Assembly: GCA_039881145.1 (NCBI GenBank)
Contig: JAYKKI010000067.1
Coordinates: 1,250,001-1,314,000 of the forward strand
Direction: 5' to 3'
Source: Druceiella hillmani
Taxonomy: Eukaryota > Arthropoda > Insecta > Lepidoptera > Hepialidae
DNA: 64,000 bases
Shown here: piece after piece, positions 36,344-49,649 of the stretch
Position numbering within the stretch: the first letter of the stretch is position 1
Layout: each line of letters starts with the position of its first letter
Program-made: the position numbers and the translations under genes
Notes under the pieces: model-generated
What the model was told of the DNA's origin: nothing
Databases searched by the model: none
What the model saw: only the letters and a program-made list of their open reading frames with translations

Positions 36344-36529
36344 ATCATTTTTTCTTCTCTGTCATAAATTCTTCATAATTTTTTCTTCTCTGTCATAAAT
36401 TCTTCATCATTTTTTCTTCTCTGTCATAAATTCTTCATCATTTTTTCTTCTCTGTCATGTATTTACTATCATTTTTTCTTCTCTGTCATGTATTTACTAT
36501 CATTTTTTCTTCTCCGTCATAAATTATTT
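36344..36529. repeat. Pyrimidine-rich tandem array, six copies of a 31-bp unit
   Basis: Units start 'atcattttttcttctctgtc' at 36,344, 36,375, 36,406, 36,437, 36,468 and 36,499. Two unit types are distinguishable after 'gtcat': 'aaattcttc' in the first three copies and 'gtatttact' in the fourth and fifth. Higher-order copying is therefore visible even in this small array. Confidence 0.95.
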
Positions 36530-38589
36530 TAATATCAGTGTGCGTGCAAGAACTTTTATTGATTTAGACTTAGGAAAGGGTACAGAAATCCAGCCTTTCT
36601 GTTAAGATTTTTAATTAATGAACATGCAGGTAAAGGTATTAACGTCTGCTGCATCTTCATAGCTTCTACCTTAAAACATTAAACAGGTCTATATTTGTGG
36701 CCTGTAACATTTCATTCAGAATATAGTCCTTACATTACTACATATTAGGGTAAATGATGAGTTCACTAATTGATTTAACGTCACCAATATTGTAAACAGA
36801 CCTTATAACCCGATCGCTTCAGAACTTGTATATCAATAGTTTACTAAAATAATTACCTGACTGTATATTGGTAAGTTCTCGCGTTTATTGAATGTCTATT
36901 ATGCTGTCTTATAAGCATCGGGGTATGTATATCTACAACCCCTATTAACCCGAATATCTCTAGTACTCCTAAAGAAATATCTGTGTTTAAATTCCAATTT
37001 TAAAGTAACGATTGTTCAAAAGATAGACCACATAATTATAATAATAAATATAGGTTACGGAAAAAGTAGTGCACAATTTATTAACAAGTAATGGTGTTTT
37101 TGTCAAGTTACTATTATATACAATATGACGTGAAATTATGAGTAGGTATGGCTGACAGAAAAAATAGTATTTTTGTTAAAATGGAGGATAAGTTAAATAT
37201 TTTCGAGATGTGTAACTGGAGATGATAAATGTAGATAATGCAATAATTGTGCTAGTAATTAGGTACCAAAGTATGCTGTGAGTAATATAAAAAATGGTTG
37301 AAAATAAATTGAATGTGGTTAAAACTAAACCAATGTGGAATATGTGGGAAACAAATTGATACAAATAAATAGATGATACGAATATTCGACAAGAATTTGG
37401 TAGAAAAGAAATTTGTAAAAATAAGGAGACCAACGTGGAGATGTTTTAATCATGTTTAACATATGGGCAGGGACAGACTGACCAAGTATGTACGTACATA
37501 ATATACACGTTGTTGTTTAGTTTACTGTAGCAAGCTGGCTTCCATGGGTCGTTTAGTACAAAATAAGACCATTACAGTCAATGTAACTTCTTCGTATCTT
37601 ATTCCGATTTTGAGAAACTCTGTTTCCACGTTAATGCAATGATAATTGGACAGTGCATACACACAAAGCGTCTCTCGACATCATCCAAGCAAAGCAGTGA
37701 ACATCATATTCGAATATAAATGTCGAGCGACACGAATATTACTTCGCAGGAAAAAAATTTACTTTACTTGAAATTCAGTGTTTTCTTTTTGTATTTTTTA
37801 TGGAAGATCTAATACGATAGTGGAAAATGTAAGTGTGATTAAGTAAATGATGAAAAAGATTTATTATTGAAAAATTAATGATTTCGTAGTAATTAAGTTC
37901 TAAATAAAAAACTATTTTAGATTATTTCTGTGTTCTATTTTCGAGCGAAATCCTAGAAAACATTCATGCTGTACAAATTAACCAACAAGCTGTGTATATT
38001 AGATGAATGTCAGAGAATATAACTATCCACAAATAGATTGTGAGCTATTTATACAAAACACAAAGAAACCTGAAATACGGTTAATATGCAAGAAGCTTAT
38101 GTGCAGTTTGAGAGTTCTAGATCACATGTAAACTCAAAAATAATTTAATGACGGAGTGAATGGAGATGTTACATTAAAGAATTAGAGGACTAAGAAGAAA
38201 ATTTCTAGAAAATCTAATGAATATTGATATATACAAGGAATAGGTTTTCATGAAACTACACACTACGGAATCCATATAATATTGTACGTAGTAGGAGGCA
38301 ATTTAAGGATGAATATCTATAATTGCAGACTATGGAAACTTTTAACACGTTGAATCATACTGCGGCTTAATTCAAAGTCATTAGTTTATTTTAATAAGCA
38401 AAATATATTAATGTAAAACCTCAGCACCAATGAAATCAGTCGCTTATTTTATGTAAATATTAAACTAACAACACAGTGAAATTTCATTGTAGACAGTTAT
38501 GTTTTTGAAAATTTTAAAGTATTTATCTATATAAAACATTTTTCTTTACACAATAATTACTAAATTGAATTAAATTTTGTGTTGTTTTT
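36530..38589. other. AT-rich stretch, nothing recognised
   Basis: No supported gene. A 12-bp inverted pair ('gtctctcgacat' / 'atgtcgagcgac', one mismatch) occurs at about 37,670-37,732. The 85-codon minus-strand frame at 37,176-37,433 has no recognisable feature beyond hydrophobic, AT-driven composition. Confidence 0.55.
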
Positions 38590-39005
38590 TTTCCGATTTT
38601 TAGGGTTTCGTATCTCAAAAGGAAAAAAAATAACTCTAACAAGATCATTTCGTTTTCCGCCTATCAGTCAGTCAAGACCCTCTTTCTCACGAACGCGTGG
38701 AGGTATTAACTTTATTTCGAATACTTAGGTTTAAGGCCCTTGGAGCAGTAAAAAATAAATTAAAGTCAATACACTCAAGAAGAACCTTACAAAATACAGC
38801 CATTTATACCGCATATTTTGGCACTCGCAAATAAACTGAAATCTATAGGATACTTTCCGTTCACATAGAATCATAAATTTGAGACGAAGCAAGGTCTCAC
38901 AGCACAAGTAAAGAAAAAATCGTTTAAGTAAAACAAAATCGTTAATTTGTTGCCATATCATATAAAAAGTTTTTTCATATACGCCTGTGACATACATGTT
39001 ACGCA
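38590..39005 (+). repeat. Dispersed insect repeat, 'agggtttcgtatctcaaaag' type
   Basis: The head 'agggtttcgtatctcaaaag' is followed by 'cctatcagtcagtcaagacc', 'ctcacgaacgcgtggaggta', 'acagccatttataccgcata', 'ggcactcgcaaataaac' and 'agaatcataaatttgag'. This order matches a dispersed repeat I remember as very common in moth and butterfly genomes. The 91-codon minus-strand frame at 38,731-39,006 is a translation of this repeat, not a gene. Confidence 0.65.
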
Positions 39006-39739
39006 ATATATTTTCGTTATAAAAAATTAAAATTTGGCAAATAGTTTAATAGGAATAATATGTACCATTAAATGTTTATAAATATCTAAATGTATAAGGA
39101 AACCCCGTAGTGCGAATACCACTCGTGCTTGATAGGTTTTTTTAAATAAAACTGATCATAATCAAAACAGTTACCGTAGCTTACTCATAAAATATAAATG
39201 TATATTTTGAAGTAGACCTTTTTAAGGTGTGCAATTCCTTATACAAAGTATTAGGGTATCTGTGATTGTTCTAGCAGCGTTAGTCACAAAACTCCCGGAC
39301 CAGAAGCTTTTACTTCGACTACGTTGACGTTATTAACTATATGTTGATAATTACACAACATATATACATACTGTATAATATGCTGGCCATCTGGAACTAT
39401 ATCCTATCGTATTGTCAAATTTGTTGGCATTCGAACTGGAAGTTATTGTGTAAACCCATAAGAAACAAAAAACAAACAAAAGTTTTAACTTTATAATAAT
39501 AGAGGGATTTTTTTGGTTTCAAGGTTATAAGCCTATACCATTGTTGTCGATTTTGGGACGGAATGTCTTATTTAGTCATATATACTGTGCTTCGACATAA
39601 TTTGACTAAAAACCTGTTGTTTTACGCTAAAATACAAAAAATAAATGGAACTATTTAAAAAAATTAAAGTACTAAATTGATTTCTCAAAACACTGCAAAA
39701 TATATGAATAAACAAATACTAATATTAAAAAAGCTTCAG

Positions 39740-40026
39740 AGCCCAAATTATCTTACTGGCAAATTTAAAGATTTATCTGCTCACGTCTTTGGACTAAGAT
39801 AAAAAAATTCACTCATCCCACTTATTCCTAAAAATACTTCGAACTATTACGAAAAATCCTTCACTGTCCAAGCAATAAAAATTTGTAATCACCTGGATCC
39901 TTACACCAGGAAAATCACGTGCCTAAATATTTTCAAAGATCGAATAAAAAAACCTACCTATCCTGAAAACTTTTCCTTTGCGCCCTTATCTTTTTCTTTT
40001 TTCCCAAATCATGCAATCACTCACTA
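39740..40026 (+). pseudogene. C-terminal remnant of jockey-like non-LTR retrotransposon reverse transcriptase
   Basis: One frame from 39,740 reads 'SPNYLTGKFKDLSAHVFGLR', an in-frame stop, then 'LIPLIPKNTSNYYEKSF', 'TVQAIKICNHL' and 'LNIFKDRIKK', ending at a stop at 40,024-40,026. This is the familiar C-terminal signature of jockey/CR1-type elements: a 'sP.YL...F..ls..h..R' segment, a 'P....yy.kSF....i..WN.LP..ir' segment, then '...FK..l'. Here Trp of the WN pair has become Cys. Only about 95 codons remain, as expected of a 5'-truncated insertion. The catalytic palm domain and the endonuclease are absent. Confidence 0.7.
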
Positions 40027-40063
40027 ATTTGCATTACTAATCACTCACTAATTTGCATTACTA
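40016..40063 (+). repeat. Direct tandem pair of a 24-bp unit
   Basis: The unit starting 'atcactcactaatttgcatt' occurs twice without a gap, inside the probable 3' untranslated part of the jockey-like remnant. Confidence 0.9.
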
Positions 40064-40206
40064 ATACTTATGTCTTCTTTTTTCTCTCCCTTAAATGTAC
40101 TACTGAATTTCAACACGAATTGTTACGGTTGACTGGAAGAGATTGTTTATGTAGTAATAAGTCCGCCGTATGTATTATGTATAAAAGCTGATAAATAAAT
40201 AAATAC
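40027..40206 (+). mobile_element. Probable 3' UTR and tail of the jockey-like remnant
   Basis: Between the last stop of the remnant and the 'gataaataaataaata' run ending at 40,206 there is no other frame. A short A-rich simple repeat is the usual 3' end of such elements. The 5' side of the insertion is not defined and may start near 39,590. Confidence 0.5.
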
Positions 40207-43129
40207 GTACTCTGTAAAAAATTATTATAGAGTGCTGCATCATCAGATACCTGTGTACTTGCTTCCTTCACTCGTTTACAAATCTTCATATCAGTTCGAC
40301 AGCTGCTCCATTGTGTACATATACACAATGGAATAGCTAGTTAGTCAGTACGAAGATCTAAGCCTACATTTAATTCAGGGTTTGCTACTCTCAAGTCATA
40401 CGGAATCTTCTGAAAATTTTGTTAAATCTTTTTAGCTCTGTTATTTGTTCCCTTTGTTGAAATAATTTCAGCAATTTTTGTTGTTTTATTCCCAGTAGAA
40501 TAAAAAATATTTTAAAAAACATCAATTTTTTATTTTCATTATTAAATAAAATGAATAATTCGTTTCACTTGTAAGCTCCGAATCAGAAACTTTGCTAAAA
40601 GCTCATCTCTCGCTACCAGACCATTTATTTCCAATAGCACTGTAAAGCTATTGTCTCCGAACATTTAATACATTGTCTTGTCTGCCATGCAACTATTAAA
40701 TACGATTCTCATTTAGAATTCGGTATCAACGTTCTGAATAAGCGACGTTTGTGATAATAATTAATAGTTTGCAAGCAAACTTAAGGGAGCTTTTGAAGTT
40801 ATGTTTTAAAGGTCAAGCAAGGTGGAAATTCCAAACTCTTTGTTAAATAATTGAATAGATAAGACGTGCATATACGATTAGTTATCGATGTTTATACGAG
40901 TCAGGAATATAATGTTTATGTGATTATTTCAATCAAATTTATATTTTTCATTCTGAATGTTTAGAAATATTTTTCCTTATACTTACATCATTATGTGAAA
41001 TTTACTGTGTTTCACCTATCGGTACGTAAGTTGCAATCAATATTTCGATGTATAGGATATTTAATATTGCATTGTTTCTAGTAAATATTGAATTCTTTCT
41101 AATAATTTTTAAAGCTTCTTAAAATTTTTCATAATAACGTGTAAGGCTTAATCACAAGACCGTTAACGCTTATAATAGAGATTATACAATAGTATAACGG
41201 CGAGTAGTACATAAAGAATATGGCATATAGTACTAAATAGTAGGAACTAATTGACATACGCAGATAAAGGTTGAAATTTAGTATTTGGGTAATTGAGCAA
41301 CACAATATATTGTTCAAAGGCAAACTGCATGTCTCCCGAGGTTTAATAGAATATTACCTGATATTTCTATATAAGAAAACTAGAAGTTAATTGTACAGGT
41401 CTTGATGAAATCTCCACCTAGATAGAAACTCGTATCATCACTTGGCTAATGTAATAAAAATAAACATTGAATACAATATTGTTTTAGAAAACTCTGAACG
41501 GGGTATAAATTATATAAAAATATGACGAAGAATATAGAATTTAATAATTTCAACAAAGGGAAGAAATAACAGAGATGAAAAGTAATGGTTAATAAAATAA
41601 ATAAACGACGAATAAGTAATTTTGTTTATATAAAATTGTTTTCCAAATATTGGAAATAAATCTAAGTTATTTTTTTAATTCGAAATATTTGCTTGAAACT
41701 AGCCAAAATATAAAAAAGGGTGATTACTTTTCTGTACGTCTTGAAATTGTTTATACAAATTAACCGAAGTAACATTGAATAAAATTTCTAGTCAATGAAT
41801 AGGTTTTTAAGATTGATGACATCCGTTATTAAAAAAAATAGAAGTGTGAGGTATGCACGCTATTCTGAAGTTTAATATTTCGCAAACAAGACTACGCATA
41901 TGGACATGAAACTTTAATTTCATTTTGGGAGATCTATTTAATGACGCCCTATTTTATAGAATGTACAAAAACGCATGTATGTTAAGTATTTTGAAAATTC
42001 TCAATACATAAATTAAATCTGTTGAAACTGTGACAAGCAGACAGATGAGGTGTGAATCGATTGACGCGTACTATACGGTAAGGAGTTTCTTTTTGAAGAA
42101 AGAAACTAATAAACAAAAAATACATCAACAAGAACAAATTATATTGATCATTTATTTACTAAATATACTAACATTATTGATAATACTTACAATTCGTTAC
42201 GAAACTTTTTCCGACCTTTTCCTAAGCAGCGTCATCCAATATTTACTCTCGGTTTATAGCAAAATATTTGCACTAGTTGCCCTTAAACAAAATGATTTAT
42301 AATACTGAATGCTTACTTAGGCAATTAAGTACGTAAACAACAAATTAATTGACAACGAGCAAACCTAGAAGCTATTGTCAATATTAATAATAAGCTCTAA
42401 AAAGTTATTTTTGACATGATAATAATTTTTGTTATCGATAAAATATTAGGATATCACGGCATATATTGATCTTACCTAATATAATAGTACTGACAGGTAA
42501 ATAACTCGTAGTATACTCGTAGTAACGGTGAAATAACGTAGTATTTTCTACAAACCGAAATTAATAAAATTAAAAATATTGCGCTATACAGCTGTTATTT
42601 GAATAGTTCCCATTCCGCAGTTTTCCGTTTTGCCACTTCTTTGGTGTACCTCTACTCATTTTTTCTACAATGTGTATATTTTTAAGGATTAGATTTTTGT
42701 TATATGACCTTTATTTATGTTATATGTCTGTTACTTGGTAGGTATACAATGTTAATAGTGTAGCATGTATGCGCGTTATCGTACGCACCTCTGGAAAATT
42801 CACATGCGAGAAAGTATTTAAAAAAAAACTTAAACATATTTTACACTAATATTCCAAGTTATACTGGATGGTTTTGTTCTATCTTAAATATATATTTTTT
42901 TAAATTTTGTCTTGTACTATCTGGCTTATAAGTGGAAACACTTACTGTGTTATTTTGATGCTTTGAAATTAACGTATTACTGGCGTTTTGGACTAATCGC
43001 GTCTAACACTTTGCATATCACACTAACTATTTGCTTTAAAATTGTTTTAAACAGGTTATCTCGTATGATGTAATTAGTTTAAAAAGATTATCTGTTACGA
43101 AAAGGAACACGACCTTTTACATGTATATT

Positions 43130-43132
<3 letters not shown>
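40207..43132. other. AT-rich stretch, one near-palindrome, no supported gene
   Basis: A 38-bp near-palindrome at 40,301-40,338 has arms centred on 'ccattgtgta' / 'tacacaatgg'. Apart from that no gene or array was seen. Short frames at 41,129-41,323 (-) and 42,030-42,302 (+) are hydrophobic, AT-driven and unrecognised. Confidence 0.5.

Positions 43133-43180
<48 letters not shown>
43133..43180. repeat. (AT)n microsatellite, ~48 bp
   Basis: Pure AT run. Confidence 0.95.
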
Positions 43181-43182
<2 letters not shown>

Positions 43183-45011
43183 CTCTAATACTCTCCTCCT
43201 CAATTCGAGGCCGTTTCCCGATCCACAAGCATGTTGCCACATGGTAGCAAATATTTGAAGTAATCATTTGAATTGTTCAAAATGTAATAAATCTTCAGAA
43301 GACATGTACTGTATTTATACAATGAGACGTTTTTCTGTCTATCGATCTACCTTCTTACTTATAACTAAACTTCTGCTAAAATAACGTTGATACGATGCAC
43401 AACGTAAGAGAGGTAATTTGTTTCGAGTGTATGTAAAACTCGTGTATAAATAAAATTTATTTACGGGTGTGATGTAAGGCTGTTGAACCATAGCAATATT
43501 TTAAAAACAGGTCATAAAACTGTCTATAGAATACAGCCTAAATTATCAAATACTATGGCAGATACATACGTACAAAAAAGAAAACATTAGTGGCGAAATT
43601 GGCAAAAAAAACTATGGTTGGTTTACACGTTCAGATATCAAGCCATTATCGATATAAGTCACTGAATCAATCAATCGTACCGCACTAAATTTTACTCTCT
43701 AATCTCGGTACAAAGTAAAACCACGCATAGTGTAATTTTAAAACGTCAGGAAAATGTCATCTAAAGAATTGGTCTATTTCGGTTCAGCAGCCTTTATTTC
43801 CGATACCAGCTACCCTCAACGATAAATAACTATCAATAATATGGCAAAAACACTTTTATAATATTGGCCTATATTTCCATTCATTGAAAATGTATTTCTT
43901 TCCTAAAAAGCACCAACTTGATAGAGATAGAGATCTAAAACTAAGCAGTTTGTCTAATATGAATGAGCACTTGATCTGAAGTTCGAATAGCCTTTAAAAA
44001 ACTCCTTTCCGTGAATTTTCCAAAAACATCCACTACCAATCATTTCGCCATAAGTATGGATATAATTCAGATAAATAATTTAAAATTCCCTATATCTGGA
44101 AAATAAAAGCGGCATTGTAACTGTTCAAACTAGCATGATATAAGTACTCGTAAAAATTTGTGATTTCGACCCTGTAAATGAATGAGATCTCTGGGCGAAA
44201 CAAAAAACTATCCCCTTGTTTTTTTTTATGTTCTCCATATTACAAACAATTAATCATAACTTTTTTTTCTAAATGTGAGACTTTTCCGTTTATGCGCTTT
44301 TCTTCCCAAAGAACTGACATTACTTTTCTCACCGACATTGTGACTGCACTTATTGATCAGCTGTGAAGACAGTCTTCCGTAAACACCCATGAATCATTGT
44401 TTTCCCTCAGGATCGAAGTAATGAAGTTTTTAATAATGGTAACAAAATATCCCCAACGAATTTTTGTATTAGCCAGATAAATTTTTCATATATCAACGTA
44501 GATTCTTTTTTCATATGCAACTTGTCGGCAAGATACCTTCATATGCTGAAAAATAAGAGCTTTCTGCCTATTAAATATACTATGGAGGCTTTTTCTCTAC
44601 TAATACTAAATTGCAAACTTTTTTATATTATCTTCGGTGAAGGACAAGGACGGCCTTCCGTGCAATTCTGGAATTTAGATATTCCTTCAGTGTTTCCTCC
44701 AATTCAGCGTGTATTTTTTTGTTAAATTTTTTACACATGTTGGTTATAGATAAAATGTCACTTCGTTTTTCTGCATTTTCTCGTAATTATCCTTACAACT
44801 TTCCTAATGAATATAATTATCATTAATTATATGCTGTTTCTGTGATTTTTGCAAAATCCATTAATGCAAGATCAGCAAGTCGAAAGTATTTTACTTAAAG
44901 AACTAGTAAATTGCAATACTCGCTTAACTTTACTTCGTAAAAGCAAGATTCTGATTGTTTTTCTATAAAAAAATTATTATGTAAAAACTGCACCGTATAA
45001 CGAATGTGATG
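43181..45011. other. AT-rich stretch, nothing recognised
   Basis: No supported gene or repeat; two short frames (44,178-44,366 and 44,522-44,725, +) have no recognisable motif. Confidence 0.55.
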
Positions 45012-45299
45012 AACAAATAAAAACTCAAAAATTAATGCTATTGAAATGACTCACTGAATATTTGTTCAGATCCATCTATTAAACATTGTATGCCATTTTA
45101 CCAATGTATGCCGTGTAGCCTCTGTATTTTAATTGCCAGTGGAATGAAACCAAAAGGATGCGAATCGAGAACCTTGACATTTGAAAATGTCATATTTTTC
45201 TTGCATTCGGCGTTGACTCTCATTTTATTGAAAATGGATACTAATTTTTTTCTTAGAATTTTTTCTATCGAATTCATTATTGACTATTTGAAACTATTT

Positions 45300-45660
45300 T
45301 ATATATTCTGTAGTGATAAAAGAATCCTCACAATTTCGTGTCCGTCTGTCCCTACGTCAATCAGTTTATCAAAGCGTCACAGCTTCTGTAGTCCAGGACA
45401 CACGTTAATGAAATTAAGCAAAAATATATTTTTTATACGGTGATCTCAATTAATATGTAACAAAATAAAAAAAAAAATATTTCAACATACTATTATAAAA
45501 TATATACTTTTAAATTGCAGATGGACAAATTTTTTTCGTACCGTTTGGTGGGGCATCATTTAAAAATTCTTCTAAAATTAAATTTAAGTTTCATTCACCT
45601 TCCTTTTTAGTTTTTATACCCCTTTGCGAGACGAGGTGCAAAATCATCCTGATTATAATT
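45300..45660 (+). repeat. GTCCGTCTGTC-containing dispersed repeat segment within C1
   Basis: 'tcctcacaatttcgtgtccg' / 'tctgtccctacgtcaatc' resembles the head of the short GTCYGTC insect repeats. It recurs at 55,520-55,800 and 61,700-61,960 as part of the duplicated block. Confidence 0.5.
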
Positions 45661-46647
45661 TTTTAACTATTGGAATGATTGCTAACTAAATTATCTCGGT
45701 CCACTTGTGTCGAAATTTTCTGCAGATCTAAATAAATACAAAACGGTATTTTACACAAATTCCGACAGACCGATTTATTTACAAATACACTTTAATAAGT
45801 AACAAATTTAACTTACAAAAAGTGGAGTAAAAGAAAAATATTCCACTTAAAAAACATGGCACAAACCGTGTCGTTTGATTGTCGACCATAAATTAAAATG
45901 CGTTCTCAGAAAACTTTTTATATTTTAATGAGCTATTTTATTTGGGACGTTTTATTTCGTCTTGAAATAAATCCTTGTCCCTATCTTGTTATTGTTCTTT
46001 TATTTCAGTTTCCAAGTTCTTTCGTGAGTTAATATTATTGTCATTTGTTGCTAATGCAACGTTTTATTGTAATACTAATGCTTAAGGTAATTATAAAACT
46101 TTCGATTTTCCCCTCGTGGTCTCGGCGTAGCTTTAATGAAATACTAAAGTTTTTTTACATTTTATAACTAACTATATGAACATGAGATAACGAGATTTTT
46201 TTGAGTATCGAAAAGAAATTATTTGATCGAATATCTTCTCTAAATTTCAAATATTTAGGGATCACATTGACTAATGGTATTACAGCTGGTTGTTCTTTGT
46301 TACTTTGACGCGAATGTTTCTAATATGATATTTCAATAAATAATGAGAAACCAAATCCGTTTTTAAATTTTGATTAGCTGAAAGAGTTTACTCAATATGT
46401 CCGATATATATATGAATTGTGTACATTAAATATCTGTATACAAATAAATCAAAGAATTTAAATATGGAATGCATTCGATAAGTGTTATTTCATTGATGAA
46501 AACATGTCACTTTGCAAATTATGCTTTTTTTCAAGTCGCGGGCTTATAAAATATTGTGTGGAAATTTACGTGCCATGCAGAGCTCCATCGTCGCTATTCA
46601 CTATTTCCGTTGGTATTGACGATAATCAGCTCAAATATTTTAAATTA

Positions 46648-46769
<122 letters not shown>

Positions 46770-47686
46770 TGTATAAATGTATATATACAGGTGATTAATG
46801 TACCATGAACCAACCAAAAACAGATATTATGTCAAGCCATGAATAGACAGCTGGCAAAATTTGACCTTAATAAAAATATTTTATTTTTCGATATATAGAC
46901 ATTTCATATATTTTGTGATAATCGGATAAGTACAGATTAATGAGAATAATTTTTTCTCTTTTTAATTTATATTTGAATTGCAACAATATTTTTGATAATT
47001 GCTAATACCACTCGTAACATAGTTCAGTAAAAACCATTTTCCTACCAGCGAATGTGTCAAGCAAATGGCTCTATTAAAGTTTTAAAACAGTTTCCTTGTA
47101 AGACATTATAATTTGCGTAGTAAAATTATTTTAAAATAAATTTTCAATAATTATGTTTATAATTATTAAACAAAACTTGATTTGATATAAGATTTTTTTT
47201 TAAATAAGATGACAACACTACAAATATCTGATATTCACTTGTAAGGAAAAACTTATTTTATGCTTTTTTTAATTGAAATATTATTTAGATACGTCGGATT
47301 TGCTTCTCTAATGCCTTTTATATTCTTGAATATTTCGCATTGATCAGAAATATTTGTTGCCATATCAATATTAACTTTTTCTAAGTTTTTTGAGTATTTC
47401 TTAAAAAAATTCTTATTCCTCTTAACTTTATCATTTAAGACAACTATTTTGAACACTAGCGCAAACATAAATGTAACAAGCTATTACTAAAGAAATGACA
47501 GGAGGAATAAAACCGATGACATTGCTTAATTCTTATTGGTGTTTATACATGACATCCATTTAGTTTAAGTTCTAACTAAGGTTTTGTGATATTTTTAATG
47601 TAAACTTTCCTATTACTCTATTTACATGCTTTTCTACTTTAATTATAATACAATGTGCTCATAATACAATCATGCCTTAGATCTGT

Positions 47687-48262
47687 AATAGGTTAACAGC
47701 AACTATCCGATGTTTTTTCGGTCTTAAAAAGTACTTGAAATCTAGTAGAAAAACGAAGATTCTGTTTTACAAAAGCTTAATTACAAAAGCTTAAGATCCA
47801 TTCTTACCTACTCTGCTGAGACATGAACAATGACCTAAAGAGTTAAAAATACTATTTCTGTTTTTGAAAGAAAGATTTTAAGTAGTATTTTTGATGGTCT
47901 AAAATGTAACAACATCTGAAAAAGGAGAACTAACTCCAAACATTACAAATTATTTAAAAAACCGGATGTAGTCAAATACGTCGCAATTCAGAGAATAGAA
48001 TGGGTACGGTACTTAAGCAGAATGAACGCCGTACGGTACTTAACCAGAATGTCGGGCAACAAAAAAGATGCTCTTAACGAGACCATTGGACTCCCGAAAA
48101 AGTGGAAGACTTATACTTAAGGGGCTCGACTGCCTGGAAAAAGACTTTTAAATCCTAACGAACTGGATATCTCTGGCCAAGAACAAAAGAGTTGATTCTG
48201 CGGAAGGTACGGGCCCATCCTGGGTTATCAAGCCATTGAAGAATAAGAAGAATAATATTATG
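47687..48262 (+). pseudogene. C-terminal remnant of RTE-like non-LTR retrotransposon reverse transcriptase
   Basis: The first frame reads 'NRLTATIRCFFGLKKYLKSS' then 'RKTKILFYKSLI'. After a small local duplication the frame changes to 'LRSILTYSAET', then 'VFERKILSSIF', 'RRTNSKHYKLFKKPDVVKY' and 'QRIEWVRYLSRM'. After two more frame changes come 'GLDCLEKDF' and finally 'VRAHPGLSSH', followed by a stop. This order (fgL.k.lkS....kTKl.lYk.li, ltY..E.W, FErkiLr.If, RtN.el..l...pdiv, qRl.W.gH..Rm, kahpGL) is the thumb/C-terminal part of the endonuclease-RT ORF widespread in insects. Several stops and frameshifts and a duplicated 'VRYL.RM' segment show it is dead. The element ends in a GAA/TAA-rich tail (48,236-48,257), as in RTE-clade elements. 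The polymerase active site is not present. Confidence 0.8.
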
Positions 48263-48264
48263 TT

Positions 48265-48350
48265 TGATTGTAGGTTTTATGCCTGTCATCTATTATGGCT
48301 AGACTGCTTACACCTTAGAGCTAATTAAAGGGGATGAAACGTGTATGGTG
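48265..48350 (+). pseudogene. Possible second reverse-transcriptase scrap
   Basis: Just beyond the tail of the RTE-like remnant a short frame reads 'FMPVIYYG', a stop, then 'TAYTLELIKGDETCMVRK'. It resembles the 'vlPv.tYG.etw.l' motif of the same protein class, out of order with the remnant. It is too short to be sure; it could be a piece of another copy or chance. Confidence 0.3.
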
Positions 48351-48950
48351 AGAAAGTCAAAACCTTAAACCAAAATCCCTAATTAATTTTCGAATAAACG
48401 CTCTCTTTTTTCACTCTTCTAAACTTTCTTCGAATAAACCTACTATAACTTCCAATTCATGATAATTTAATAGCACCATATATAGAACGCAGTGTAAACT
48501 GGAATAGAACGTGCAGTATATTTCAGTTTACATTGCGGGACTGTAATCACGCAGTCAATGTATTAAGCCTATCGACGAGACTCGTTTAGAATCGCACTTC
48601 TCCGCAAAAAATACCGCATATCGAGTACTTACACTGGGATTTTTTTGTCAATAAATCTTTCTACTAGAAGTCAAGAATACATTTAAAAGTCAGTTATAAA
48701 CGTTGATGCTTATAAATATGTGAAAAATCAATTTGAAACTAATTTTTCATTCAATTATCTATTATATAAACGTTAATCTTACCTCAATGTTTCATCATCG
48801 TATCTATATGTTTATTAAAATAGATAATTGTAAACATTACTGGATATTTTTATGTCAAAAACAATTTCAGTTATTTTTAAGTTGAAGCGCCATTTTCAAA
48901 CTAAATTGTTATATTTGCAGCATCAATTTCAAGAAATAATAAAAGAAAAA

Positions 48951-49520
48951 AATAAATAATAAAAGAAAAGAAAAAATAATTTCAAGAAATCATAAAATTG
49001 TAACAGAGTAAATTCTGTAAATAATATCAGAAAATACTTCAAATCGAGTAATTGATTTTGCATCCAAAATGATACCTGAAGTTGGAAAATTTTTTGGAGA
49101 ATTTTTGTCTGTATTTATATAATTTTGTACATCAGTCACGCAAAATTCACTGGAAAAATTTTAATGGTTTTTTTATTGTAACAAATTTTTTTTGTAATCA
49201 AGGGTAATATAATCAATCAATATAATCAATATATAAGAGAAAAACATTTTTTTTTCTATTTCGAATTTCACGCGAGTGAAACTGTGGGGATTATTATATA
49301 TTTCTATTAGGTCAACCAATTATAATCACTATTGTTCAGAAACAAAGAAGAAATAAGCTTTCAAAATAGTGTACTTTATTTTTATAAAAACACTAATGTT
49401 ATATTTCAAAAAATATAATTTTCCCGTTAGATTATTTCTTTAAAATTTGACTCGATAAATATTTTGTGATATTTTTATTACAATATTCAAAAAATAAATA
49501 TACGTTTCGTTGAATTTATT
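48951..49520. other. AT-rich stretch, nothing recognised
   Basis: A/T-run-rich DNA. Whether the long block continues here cannot be judged, because the matching copy runs off the window end. Confidence 0.5.
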
Positions 49521-49551
49521 TATATATACATACGCACACACACACACACAC

Positions 49552-49594
<43 letters not shown>

Positions 49595-49617
49595 TATATA
49601 TATATACATACATATAA
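49521..49617. repeat. Compound (CA)n/(AT)n microsatellite
   Basis: About nine CA units (49,534-49,551) followed by an AT run with an 'aaataaa' interruption and a short 'tacatacata' end. Confidence 0.95.
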
Positions 49618-49649
49618 TGCTCAATATTGTAGCAAAACTCCTAGTGCGT

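Noticed and set aside
36344..36529. CRISPR array
   Set aside because: The 31-bp units are directly contiguous without spacers, in eukaryotic DNA; this is a minisatellite.
38731..39006. 91-residue minus-strand frame
   Set aside because: It is the antisense translation of a dispersed insect repeat, not a gene.
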